Assembly (NCBI GenBank): GCA_001800285.1
Contig: MGVC01000057.1
Coordinates: 1-43,961, forward strand
Length of the DNA stretch: 43,961 bases
Direction of reading: 5' to 3'
DNA from: Elusimicrobia bacterium RIFOXYA2_FULL_39_19
GTDB taxonomy: Bacteria > Elusimicrobiota > Endomicrobiia > CG1-02-37-114 > XYA2-FULL-39-19
The translations under genes and the position numbers were made by a program. Within the stretch, counting starts at the first letter, position 1, and every line of letters begins with the position of its first letter. Of this stretch, positions 7,008-14,351 are shown one piece after another. A model generated the notes under the pieces. The model searched no databases, was not told the origin of the DNA, and worked only from the letters and a program-made list of their open reading frames with translations.

Positions 7008-8096
7008 TTATACAAAGTCTGCCAGAATAGTGTTTGACACAAACAGCGCTTTCTGTGTCAGAAACATCCTGTTATCCGCTATTTCAAGAAAACCGTCATT
7101 TTTATATTTAGTAATAATATCGGTATATTTACTCTCAATTTGCTGCGTCAGCTCTATACCTCTGCGCATGCGCAGTCCCAACATAACGGTTTCACCCAGT
7201 TTGCTTTCTTCATCAAGTGATTCCGATTCTTCTACTAAACTTTTTTTGCCGGCATCTTTTAAATATGCGCCTAAGTCCGCCACATTTTTAGACCGCACAC
7301 CGTTTATGTATGATACTGCTGAAGCACCTATTCCAATATATTCTTTGTTTCCCCAGTAAATTTTATTATGCACGCATTCACGGCCGGATAAAGCAAAGTT
7401 TGAAATCTCATAGTGGCCGTAGCCGTTTGCGGGCAGGTATTCGGAAGTGAATTTATACATATCAGAAGCAATATTTTCATCTACACTGACATTATTATAA
7501 TCAAACATAGTACCTTTTGCCGGTGTTAAACAGTATGCAGAAATATGTTCCGGTTTTAAAGCAACTGTTTTTTGCAGAGTATTCTGCCACTGTGCTAAAC
7601 CTTGCCCGGGAAGGCCGTAAATAAGGTCAATGTTAATATTGTTTATCCCAAGCATTCTTGCCTGTGTATACTTATCAAGGAATTCTTCGCTTGAATGTAT
7701 GCGGCCTAAATCCTTAAGATATTTATTGTCAAAACACTGCAGGCCTATGCTTAAACGGATAGCTTCAGAAAATAGTTCTTGTAGAATTGATAGTTTTTCT
7801 CTATCCAGGCTTTCCGGATTGGCTTCAAAGGTCATTTCTTTTAAATTAGTCAGGTCAAAGTTGTTTTTAATTATGTTTAATAAGCGCCTTAACTGTTGCG
7901 GTGAAAGAATAGACGGTGTGCCGCCGCCGATAAAAACAGTGGTTAGTGGGTAGTGGTTAGTGGTTAGCAAATAAATCTCACGTTCTAAAGCATCAATATA
8001 TTCCGGCATTAAAGCTTCTCGGCCGGAAAAGGACGTGAAATCACAGTAGTGGCATTTTTTTTTGCAGAATGGAATGTGGATGTATAAACTTTTCAT
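7008..8096 (-). CDS. hemW: HemW-like heme chaperone (radical SAM)
   Basis: This 362-residue radical SAM protein starts MKSLYIHIPFCKKKCHYCDF. The CxxxCxxC plus further cysteine, FIGGGTPS and INIDLIYGLPGQ are typical of the HemW family, formerly misnamed as oxygen-independent coproporphyrinogen oxidase (HemN). HemW delivers heme to membrane respiratory enzymes. The ATG at 8096 is preferred over an in-frame TTG three codons upstream because the family begins at this sequence; no ribosome binding site supports either. Residues near 50-60 (LTTNHYPLTT) come from a 7-bp tandem repeat, see 7939. The gene follows lepB with a gap of about 120 bp. Confidence 0.88.
   Translation of the reverse strand: MKSLYIHIPFCKKKCHYCDFTSFSGREALMPEYIDALEREIYLLTTNHYPLTTVFIGGGTPSILSPQQLRRLLNIIKNNFDLTNLKEMTFEANPESLDREKLSILQELFSEAIRLSIGLQCFDNKYLKDLGRIHSSEEFLDKYTQARMLGINNINIDLIYGLPGQGLAQWQNTLQKTVALKPEHISAYCLTPAKGTMFDYNNVSVDENIASDMYKFTSEYLPANGYGHYEISNFALSGRECVHNKIYWGNKEYIGIGASAVSYINGVRSKNVADLGAYLKDAGKKSLVEESESLDEESKLGETVMLGLRMRRGIELTQQIESKYTDIITKYKNDGFLEIADNRMFLTQKALFVSNTILADFV
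7939..7966. repeat. 7-bp tandem repeat within hemW
   Basis: Four units (GTGGTTA, GTGGGTA, GTGGTTA, GTGGTTA) lie in the hemW reading frame, just before the FIGGGTPS motif. On the coding strand they read as CTAACCACTAACCAC-type repeats, a kind often seen between genes. Similar degenerate heptamers occur in the gap at 8105-8125. Confidence 0.85.
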
Positions 8097-8130
8097 ATTT
8101 AACAATAGTGCTTAGTGTTTACGTGATTAA

Positions 8131-8218
8131 GTCCGTCTTTCAGATTCAGACGGGACCCCGCCAATTTTCGCATGACGGGTGGTTAGTAAAACCGTTAATA
8201 TTATTTACCGCTTTACTA
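8131..8218. other. Two inverted repeats between lepB and hemW
   Basis: GTCCGTC (8131) pairs with GACGGGAC (ending 8156) with one bulged G, and TAGTAAA (8184) pairs with TTTACTA (8212-8218), the latter overlapping the lepB stop codon. Neither is followed by a T-run on the minus strand, so they are not convincing terminators. Confidence 0.4.
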
Positions 8219-8983
8219 CTTTATCAGGCCGATTCTTGTAAGCGGCCAAAACTTAACCAGTGCCTGGCCTTTTAAGTTTTTATGAGGCATCGGGCCCCAG
8301 AAACGCGAATCAAAGGACCTGTCGCGGTTATCACCCATAACAAAATAACAGCCTTCGGGCACTTTTACAGGCCCAAAATTATCCTGAATAGGCATAGAAA
8401 CAAAACTGCCCTGTTCCCAGGATTTCTGATAATCTGCCTGCGAATTAAACATTTTTACCTTTGGCTGCATATAACCCGGTACTTCAAAAACTACGTAGGG
8501 TTCTGCAATCGGCTGGCCGTTTAAAAACACTTTTTTGTTTTTTATTTCTATGGTGTCTCCGGCAAGGCCGATAGCTCTTTTTACAAAATCCTTGGTAACA
8601 CCTTTTGCTTTCTCTTCAGCGCTAAGAGCAGCTTGCGGGCATTTGAAAATTACCACATCACCTCTGCGCACTTTTCTGAAAGGCAGAATTTTTTTACCTT
8701 CTACAAAAGGTATGTGAATACCGTAAATGAATTTGTTAGCAAACAGGCGGTCACCCTCAAAAAGTGTGTTGTGCATGCTTCCGGAAGGAATTTGAAAAGC
8801 CTGGATGATAAAAAACATTATAACAGATGCAAAAAGCACGGCTGACCAGATAGTATCTACCCATTCAAGTATAAACAAATATACCTTTGAATTAACCAGC
8901 TTTTCATTTTTTTTCTTGAGGTGGTGCATAATCTGCGAAACAATAAGAAAAATTATGCCCGCTATAAACAATTTTGTTTCCAT
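8216..8983 (-). CDS. lepB: Signal peptidase I
   Basis: This 255-residue enzyme removes signal peptides from exported proteins at the periplasmic face. Two hydrophobic segments (about 5-20 and 45-63) precede the catalytic serine in IPSGSMHNTLFEGD (Ser69). The catalytic lysine is in DFVKRAIGLAGD (Lys135), and the conserved MGDNRDRSFDSRFWG box is near the C-terminus. All three are in the order and spacing of family S26A. It lies downstream of lepA, as in the classic lepA-lepB pair of proteobacteria. The ATG at 8983 follows a T-rich spacer and a family 3 repeat; the ribosome binding site is weak. Confidence 0.95.
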   Translation of the reverse strand: METKLFIAGIIFLIVSQIMHHLKKKNEKLVNSKVYLFILEWVDTIWSAVLFASVIMFFIIQAFQIPSGSMHNTLFEGDRLFANKFIYGIHIPFVEGKKILPFRKVRRGDVVIFKCPQAALSAEEKAKGVTKDFVKRAIGLAGDTIEIKNKKVFLNGQPIAEPYVVFEVPGYMQPKVKMFNSQADYQKSWEQGSFVSMPIQDNFGPVKVPEGCYFVMGDNRDRSFDSRFWGPMPHKNLKGQALVKFWPLTRIGLIK

Positions 8984-9052
8984 TTACTCCCCCGCTGTGT
9001 TTTTTTTGTGTTTGTTTTTGTTTTTTTAATTCCGTATTTCTTTGTGTAATTT

Positions 9053-9104
9053 TTCCCTCTGTGCTAATCAGTGTTCCTTTTTCTCTCAGCGCTAATCAGT
9101 GTGT
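9053..9104. repeat. CTGYGCTAATCTGYGT-type short repeats (family 3)
   Basis: Two units (CTCTGTGCTAATCAGTGT and CTCAGCGCTAATCAGTGT, each followed by T-rich sequence) lie between the lepA stop and the lepB start. They match the repeats at 4756 and 39186. A low-complexity GT/T-rich stretch at 8999-9030 follows. Confidence 0.65.
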
Positions 9105-10895
9105 TTAATCCTGAATTTTCAGCAATGCAAGAAATGTTTCCTGCGGTATTTCCACCCTGCCGAACTGCTTCATTTTCTTTTTGCCTTCTTTCTGTCTTTC
9201 CAGCAGTTTGCGTTTTCGTGAAATATCCCCGCCGTAACATTTTGCGGTAACATCTTTTCTTAAAGCCCGTATGTCATCGCGCGCCACTATGCGGTTATCA
9301 GCTTTTACCTGCAGGGGTATCTGAAACATCTGCCTGGGAATTGTGGAACGCAGTTTTTCTATCAGTCTATTGGCTACTTTTTCTATGTTTTGTGTATGAA
9401 CAATATAAGAAAAAGCATCAACTACTTCAGAGTTTATTAAAACATCAAGTTTCATCAGGTCGCCCTGCTTGTAGCCTATGTGTTCATAATCGAATGATGC
9501 ATATCCCTTGGACACTGATTTAAGCATGTCATAAAACCCCACAATAATTTCTGCCAGCGGAAGTTCAAAAGTCATTACGGATTTAAACGCTTCCAGCTGG
9601 CGGATTTCCAGCACTTTTCCGCGGTTGCCCTTACAAAGCTCAACTACGTTGCTGGCAAATTCCGTGGGAGTTACTATGGTGGCTTTTACATAAGGCTCTT
9701 CAATGTATTCAATTTCAAAATACGGCGGAAATTTTGCCGGGTTATCCATTTCAATCATGGGAGAACCGTTTTTTAGTTTTAATTTATAGTTAACGTTTGG
9801 CGAAGTGATAAGTATGTTTGCGTTGAATTCCCTTTCCAGCCGTTCCTTTACTATTTCCAGGTGTAGCGAACCTAAAAACCCGCAGTGAAACCCGGGGCCC
9901 AACGCGCTGGAGCTGACATTTTTATAAATAAGCGATGCGTCTGTAAGGCGCAGTTTTTCAAGCGCCAGGCGCAGTTCATCATACCCGGCAGGGCTTATGG
10001 GAAAAATACCCGCAAATACAAACGGTTTTGATTCCAGCCATTCACTTAATACTTTTTCCTGGGTCTTTCCGACTTCAGAAAGCGTGTCGCCTATTTTAAC
10101 ATCGTGTATATCTTTTATGTTGGCAACTATATAGCCCACTTCTCCGCCGGATAAACTTTCTGTGGGAATCATTTTAAGCGATATTACGCCGGTTTCAAGG
10201 ACCTCGTAGATTTTGTTGTTTGAAAGAAATACTATTTTCATGCCGGGCTTTATACTGCCGTTAAAAACACGCACGTAAATTACTACACCCCGGTAAGAAT
10301 CATAGTAGGAATCAAAAACTACAGCTTTCAGGTCTGCATTTACATCACCAACCGGCGGAGGAATTCTCTGCACGATGGCTTCTAATACATCAACAATGCC
10401 TATACCGCTTTTTGCGCTGAGCTTTACTACATCTTCTGCAATGTCCAGTATTTCCATTATCTGCATTTCTGCGCCGGCTATATCAGCGGTGGGCAGGTCA
10501 ATTTTATTTATGGCCGGAATAATTACCAGATTATGTTTTTTTGCAGTAAGGGTGTTTGCCAGCGTCTGGGCCTCTACGCCCTGGGATGCGTCTACCAGCA
10601 GAACAGCGCCTTCGGAAGCAATAAGGGCGCGGGATACTTCGTAGGAAAAATCTACGTGGCCGGGCGTGTCAATTAAATTCAAAATATAATCATTGCCGTC
10701 TTTTGAATGATAATCTATCTTTACGGTTTTTGAGCGAATAGTGATGCCTCTTTCGCGCTCCAGGTCCATGCTGTCAAGCATCTGGGGCTTGGACTGGTCA
10801 TACCCCGAAGTTTTTGTGAATTCAAGAATTCTGTCGGCCAGCGTGCTTTTTCCGTGGTCAATGTGCGCAATTATGCAGAAATTTCTAATTCTCAT
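9105..10895 (-). CDS. lepA: Elongation factor 4 (LepA), ribosomal back-translocase GTPase
   Basis: The protein has all G-domain motifs: AHIDHGKSTL (G1), RERGITI (G2), DTPGHVDF (G3), NKIDLP (G4). EF-G-like domains and the LepA-specific C-terminus (MKQFGRVEIPQETFLALL) follow. The ATG at 10895 is preferred: it gives 596 residues, the usual length, and is preceded by an AGGGAA ribosome binding site. A GTG seven codons upstream overlaps the ptsI stop and would add MITGNLI, which the family lacks. EF4 acts on stalled or mistranslocated ribosomes. The gene is tightly linked to ptsI upstream. Confidence 0.96.
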   Translation of the reverse strand: MRIRNFCIIAHIDHGKSTLADRILEFTKTSGYDQSKPQMLDSMDLERERGITIRSKTVKIDYHSKDGNDYILNLIDTPGHVDFSYEVSRALIASEGAVLLVDASQGVEAQTLANTLTAKKHNLVIIPAINKIDLPTADIAGAEMQIMEILDIAEDVVKLSAKSGIGIVDVLEAIVQRIPPPVGDVNADLKAVVFDSYYDSYRGVVIYVRVFNGSIKPGMKIVFLSNNKIYEVLETGVISLKMIPTESLSGGEVGYIVANIKDIHDVKIGDTLSEVGKTQEKVLSEWLESKPFVFAGIFPISPAGYDELRLALEKLRLTDASLIYKNVSSSALGPGFHCGFLGSLHLEIVKERLEREFNANILITSPNVNYKLKLKNGSPMIEMDNPAKFPPYFEIEYIEEPYVKATIVTPTEFASNVVELCKGNRGKVLEIRQLEAFKSVMTFELPLAEIIVGFYDMLKSVSKGYASFDYEHIGYKQGDLMKLDVLINSEVVDAFSYIVHTQNIEKVANRLIEKLRSTIPRQMFQIPLQVKADNRIVARDDIRALRKDVTAKCYGGDISRKRKLLERQKEGKKKMKQFGRVEIPQETFLALLKIQD

Positions 10896-10912
10896 TATTA
10901 AGTTCCCTGTTA

Positions 10913-12658
10913 TCACACCAGCTGGCTTTTTCTTATGACATTTAAAATAGAATCTTTATCATTATTGTTTAATACTTCTCTGGCTAAATCCTTTGCTTCT
11001 TCAATAGATATGTTTCTGATAACTTTTTTTATTCTCGGTACGGCGCTGGGAGGGACGCTGAATTCATCAAGCCCCATGCCCAAAAGCACACTAGTAAAGG
11101 AGATATCTGCCGCCATTTCACCGCACATGCCTACCCATTTGCCCGCATTGTGGCCTGCGTCAATAATGTGTTTGAGCAGCCTTAATACCGACAAATGCAG
11201 GGGTTCGTACATATACGCAACAGTTTCGTTCATTCTGTCTATGGCAAAAGTGTATTGTATAAGGTCATTGGTTCCTATGGAAAGGAAATCTGCTTCTTTT
11301 GCAATAATATCCGACGTCAGGGCTGCTGAAGGAATTTCTATCATGGCGCCCACTTCAATTTTTTCATCAAACTCAACATTTCTTGTTCTTAATTCCTGTT
11401 TTGCAGTTTCAAGCAGCCTCTTTGCCATTTGAAATTCGCTTACACTGGAAATCATAGGAAACATGATTTTAACTTTACCTTCTTTTGAAGCTCTGAGGAT
11501 GGCTCTTAACTGGGTTTTAAACATTTCCGGATATTTTAAACACAATCTGATAGCGCGCAATCCCAGAAAAGGGTTACTTTCCGGGTTAAAACCTTCCAGG
11601 CCCAGATGCATAACTTTGTCTCCGCCTAAATCCAGGGTTCTTATTATTACAGAGTAAGGAAGCATTTTATGTACTATGTCGCGGCATACTTCATACTGCT
11701 CATCTTCCGTAGGCATTCTGTTTTCCCTTAAAAATATAAACTCAGTTCTAAACAGACCTATGCCTTCTGCTCCGGAATTTATAATAGCTTTCATCTCTTC
11801 CGGAGTATCAATATTGCAGGCCAGCGTTACGCGGTGACCGTCTTTGGTCTGTGCAGGCAGGTCTCTTAATTTTTGCAGTTCTTTTTTTTCATTAATCTGT
11901 ATATCACATTCGCGCCGGTAATTTTCCAGGGTCTGTTCATCAGGATTAATAATTACTATGCCCTGGTTGCCGTCGACAATAATGACATCTTCGTGATTGG
12001 TTACTCCGGTTATATTTTTTAAACCCACTACTGCAGGAATGTCCAGGTCCTGGGCAAAAAGCGCTATATGCGAGGTCCTGCCGCCAACATCTGTTACAAA
12101 ACCGGCTACCATTCTTTCTTTTAATTTCACGGTGTCTGACGGCCCGAGGTTATGAGATACTACAATAGCATCGTTAGGTGCATCGGTAATAGATCTGCGC
12201 TTATTGCTGGTAAGCTGGCGCATAATCCTTTTTCCTATTTCCTGAATGTCATTTTTTCTTTCACGGAAATACTCATCATCTATCTTTTCAAAGGAAAGCA
12301 CTACTTTTTCTATGGTGGTCCAGAGGGCATATTCCGCGTTTACGTTTTCTTCTACTATCTTTCTTATCACATCACGGTCTAATAGCGGATCTTCAAGCAT
12401 AAGTATATGGGCGTCTGCCAGCAGGGTGTGCGCTTTCCCGAATATTTTTATAATTTCTTTTTTTGCGTTAATAAGTTCTTCCTTAACTTTACTGACGGCA
12501 ATTTTAAACCGCTCGGTTTCTTTTTTAATATTTTGTTTCTGTATTTTCTTTGGAACAATACAGTATTCTTCTTCTTCAATTAAGTATATCTTGCCGATAG
12601 CTATGCCGCTGGAAGCAATAACACCTTTAAACACGTCGGTTTTCACTTTTTGTTCCAT
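10913..12658 (-). CDS. ptsI: PTS enzyme I (phosphoenolpyruvate-protein phosphotransferase)
   Basis: This 581-residue protein transfers phosphate from PEP to HPr. The phosphorylated histidine is His197 in GGRTSHIALFAQDLDIPAVVG. The PEP-binding barrel shows GAEGIGLFRTEFIFL, SNPFLGLRAIRLCL, FLSIGTNDLIQYTFAIDR and the catalytic cysteine in GKWVGMCGEMAAD. A GAGGT ribosome binding site lies before the ATG. It follows ptsH by 41 bp. All key residues are present, so it should be active. Confidence 0.97.
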   Translation of the reverse strand: MEQKVKTDVFKGVIASSGIAIGKIYLIEEEEYCIVPKKIQKQNIKKETERFKIAVSKVKEELINAKKEIIKIFGKAHTLLADAHILMLEDPLLDRDVIRKIVEENVNAEYALWTTIEKVVLSFEKIDDEYFRERKNDIQEIGKRIMRQLTSNKRRSITDAPNDAIVVSHNLGPSDTVKLKERMVAGFVTDVGGRTSHIALFAQDLDIPAVVGLKNITGVTNHEDVIIVDGNQGIVIINPDEQTLENYRRECDIQINEKKELQKLRDLPAQTKDGHRVTLACNIDTPEEMKAIINSGAEGIGLFRTEFIFLRENRMPTEDEQYEVCRDIVHKMLPYSVIIRTLDLGGDKVMHLGLEGFNPESNPFLGLRAIRLCLKYPEMFKTQLRAILRASKEGKVKIMFPMISSVSEFQMAKRLLETAKQELRTRNVEFDEKIEVGAMIEIPSAALTSDIIAKEADFLSIGTNDLIQYTFAIDRMNETVAYMYEPLHLSVLRLLKHIIDAGHNAGKWVGMCGEMAADISFTSVLLGMGLDEFSVPPSAVPRIKKVIRNISIEEAKDLAREVLNNNDKDSILNVIRKSQLV

Positions 12659-12699
12659 AAATACCTCTTTATCGGGTTATTTTAAAAAATTGCAATTAA

Positions 12700-12966
12700 T
12701 TAGGCCTCACTGAATTTACTGTCCACAAGTTCGGTTACTTTATTCAGCAGGTCCTGTTCATCTTCACCGTTTGCCACTATGCGTATTTCACAGCCGAATT
12801 CCGCGGCCAGGGTCATAAGGCCCATAATGCTTTTTCCGTCAACTTCCTGATCGCCTTTGAAAACTTTTATTTCTGATTTATACTTTGACGTTAACTGCAC
12901 CAGCATGGCCGCGGGCCGGGCATGCAAACCCAACCGGTTTTTCATAATAAGCATTTTTTCTATCAT
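12700..12966 (-). CDS. ptsH: PTS phosphocarrier protein HPr
   Basis: This 88-residue protein has the His15 site (RLGLHARPAA) that carries phosphate from enzyme I to the IIA proteins and the Ser46 site (GKSIMGLM) used by HPr kinase. Both being present, next to hprK in the same operon, supports Ser46 control here. Its ATG overlaps the IID stop by 4 bp (ATGA), which indicates translational coupling. Confidence 0.96.
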   Translation of the reverse strand: MIEKMLIMKNRLGLHARPAAMLVQLTSKYKSEIKVFKGDQEVDGKSIMGLMTLAAEFGCEIRIVANGEDEQDLLNKVTELVDSKFSEA

Positions 12967-13742
12967 GGTTTTATTCCTATCAGTGAAACTATAATGGTAA
13001 TTGTTATAAAACCGTAAAATATTTTTGTTGACGATATGCCCCGGCGGTATAAAAGCAGTCCGCTGAAAAGAAGTGCCAGAAATATCAGTTTTTCAACAGC
13101 GGTATAGGAATGCGCCAAAAAATAATCCAGCGCTATTACTGTAACCGTTATAAGGCTTAATATTCTCACAAGAATTATGGATTTCTGCGCTTTTAGTGAT
13201 TGAATAAATAATACCACCTTACTGCCGGCAGTGTAGGCTTCCTGCAGGCATTTATACCTTATAATCAGGTGCAGGGCGTTATATACAACAAGAAACCCGG
13301 CTGTAATTATCCAGGCCGCTGTAAGAGAAACTTTTTCATCAAAAGCCAGGATAGGAAACATTGCCAGCAAACAGCATAACGGGCGCCAGCCAGCCCAGAA
13401 AAAAGTGTCTCCCAGTGCAGCTACGGGACAGGCCATATTTATTTTCACATTACTTATTTCTTTTCTTGTTTTTTCTTTGTCTGCTTCGTTTTGGTTTTGC
13501 ACTGCTTTTTCTTCAAGCATCAGGACCATGCCCAAAATAACACCTACTACATAGGGGTGAGTGTTAAAAAAATCCAGATGTTCCCTGACTATGGGTTTTC
13601 TTTTATCCGGGTCGGAATATATTTTTCTTAAAGAAGGCAGTATGGAATATACAAAACCCACATTTTGCATTCTTTCATAGTTCCACACACACTGCAAAAG
13701 AAACGACCTTAAAAATGTTTTTAGTATGTCAGCATTTTTCAT
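12963..13742 (-). CDS. PTS system mannose-family IID component
   Basis: This 259-residue protein begins like IID subunits (FLRSFLLQCVWNYERMQNVGF, FFNTHPYVVGVILGMVLMLEE) and has ACPVAALGDTFFWAGWRPL, the conserved GDxxFW region. Several hydrophobic segments follow (about 125-255). IID pairs with IIC in the inner membrane to bring in a hexose or amino sugar. It is at the short end of the family, mostly at the C-terminus. The start overlaps the IIC gene by 14 bp. The sugar is not known. Confidence 0.92.
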   Translation of the reverse strand: MKNADILKTFLRSFLLQCVWNYERMQNVGFVYSILPSLRKIYSDPDKRKPIVREHLDFFNTHPYVVGVILGMVLMLEEKAVQNQNEADKEKTRKEISNVKINMACPVAALGDTFFWAGWRPLCCLLAMFPILAFDEKVSLTAAWIITAGFLVVYNALHLIIRYKCLQEAYTAGSKVVLFIQSLKAQKSIILVRILSLITVTVIALDYFLAHSYTAVEKLIFLALLFSGLLLYRRGISSTKIFYGFITITIIVSLIGIKP

Positions 13743-14349
13743 ATTTTCTTCTTAAGAAAAAATTATAAGCTATGGAAAAACCGATTACCGGTAGAAACTT
13801 TATTGAATAACCAAGCCCGATTTTTAATGAAACAGGCATATACTTATCAACCAACATAAACATTTCCCTGCCGAAATAAAGGAAAATCACAAAAAATGCA
13901 AAGGCTTTGAGCGCCGTAAAAAACAGTATGCCGTAACTGTAATACATTACTGCGTTTTCGTTTCCTTTATCTACTGCCTTGTCAATAATTCTTGATACTT
14001 TGGAATTAAACTGCCTGTTTAGTACATCCAGCCTTCTGTATAAGTAGCCGAAAGGCACGGAAAGAGCCACGGCTGTTACTATCATATAGTTTTCTGTTCT
14101 ACCGCTATAGGAAATACACCAGTAAGATGATAAAATTGAACTGGCCAGCAATTCCGGCGCTACAAAAGTGCCGATAGGAAAAGTATCTATCCAGATAAGT
14201 TCAAAAATTACACCGATAATCAGCCCGGTTTTTATGTCACCTAAAACAGTGCCTACTATGATACCGCCGATAAACGGCCTGGAAATCATAAAGTTTCCGA
14301 TTAAATTATCCAGAGACAAAAAAGCTGCTATTGCTGAAATTAAAAACAT
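13729..14349 (-). CDS. PTS system mannose/sorbose-family IIC component
   Basis: This 206-residue integral membrane protein has features of IIC-Man/Sor: SRPFIGGIIVGTVLGDIKTGLIIGVIFELIWIDTFPIGTFVAPE near the N-terminus and six or so hydrophobic segments. It forms the sugar channel with IID. It is clearly shorter than typical IIC-Man proteins (about 250-270 residues), so transport capacity cannot be assumed. The ATG lies 2 bp after the GH57 stop and the end overlaps IID by 14 bp. Confidence 0.88.
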   Translation of the reverse strand: MFLISAIAAFLSLDNLIGNFMISRPFIGGIIVGTVLGDIKTGLIIGVIFELIWIDTFPIGTFVAPELLASSILSSYWCISYSGRTENYMIVTAVALSVPFGYLYRRLDVLNRQFNSKVSRIIDKAVDKGNENAVMYYSYGILFFTALKAFAFFVIFLYFGREMFMLVDKYMPVSLKIGLGYSIKFLPVIGFSIAYNFFLRRKYEKC

Positions 14350-14351
14350 AT

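Noticed and set aside
6857-7042. A 61-codon minus-strand frame in the family 1 repeat
   Set aside because: It overlaps the hemW end and the structured repeat; indels between the two copies would break it.
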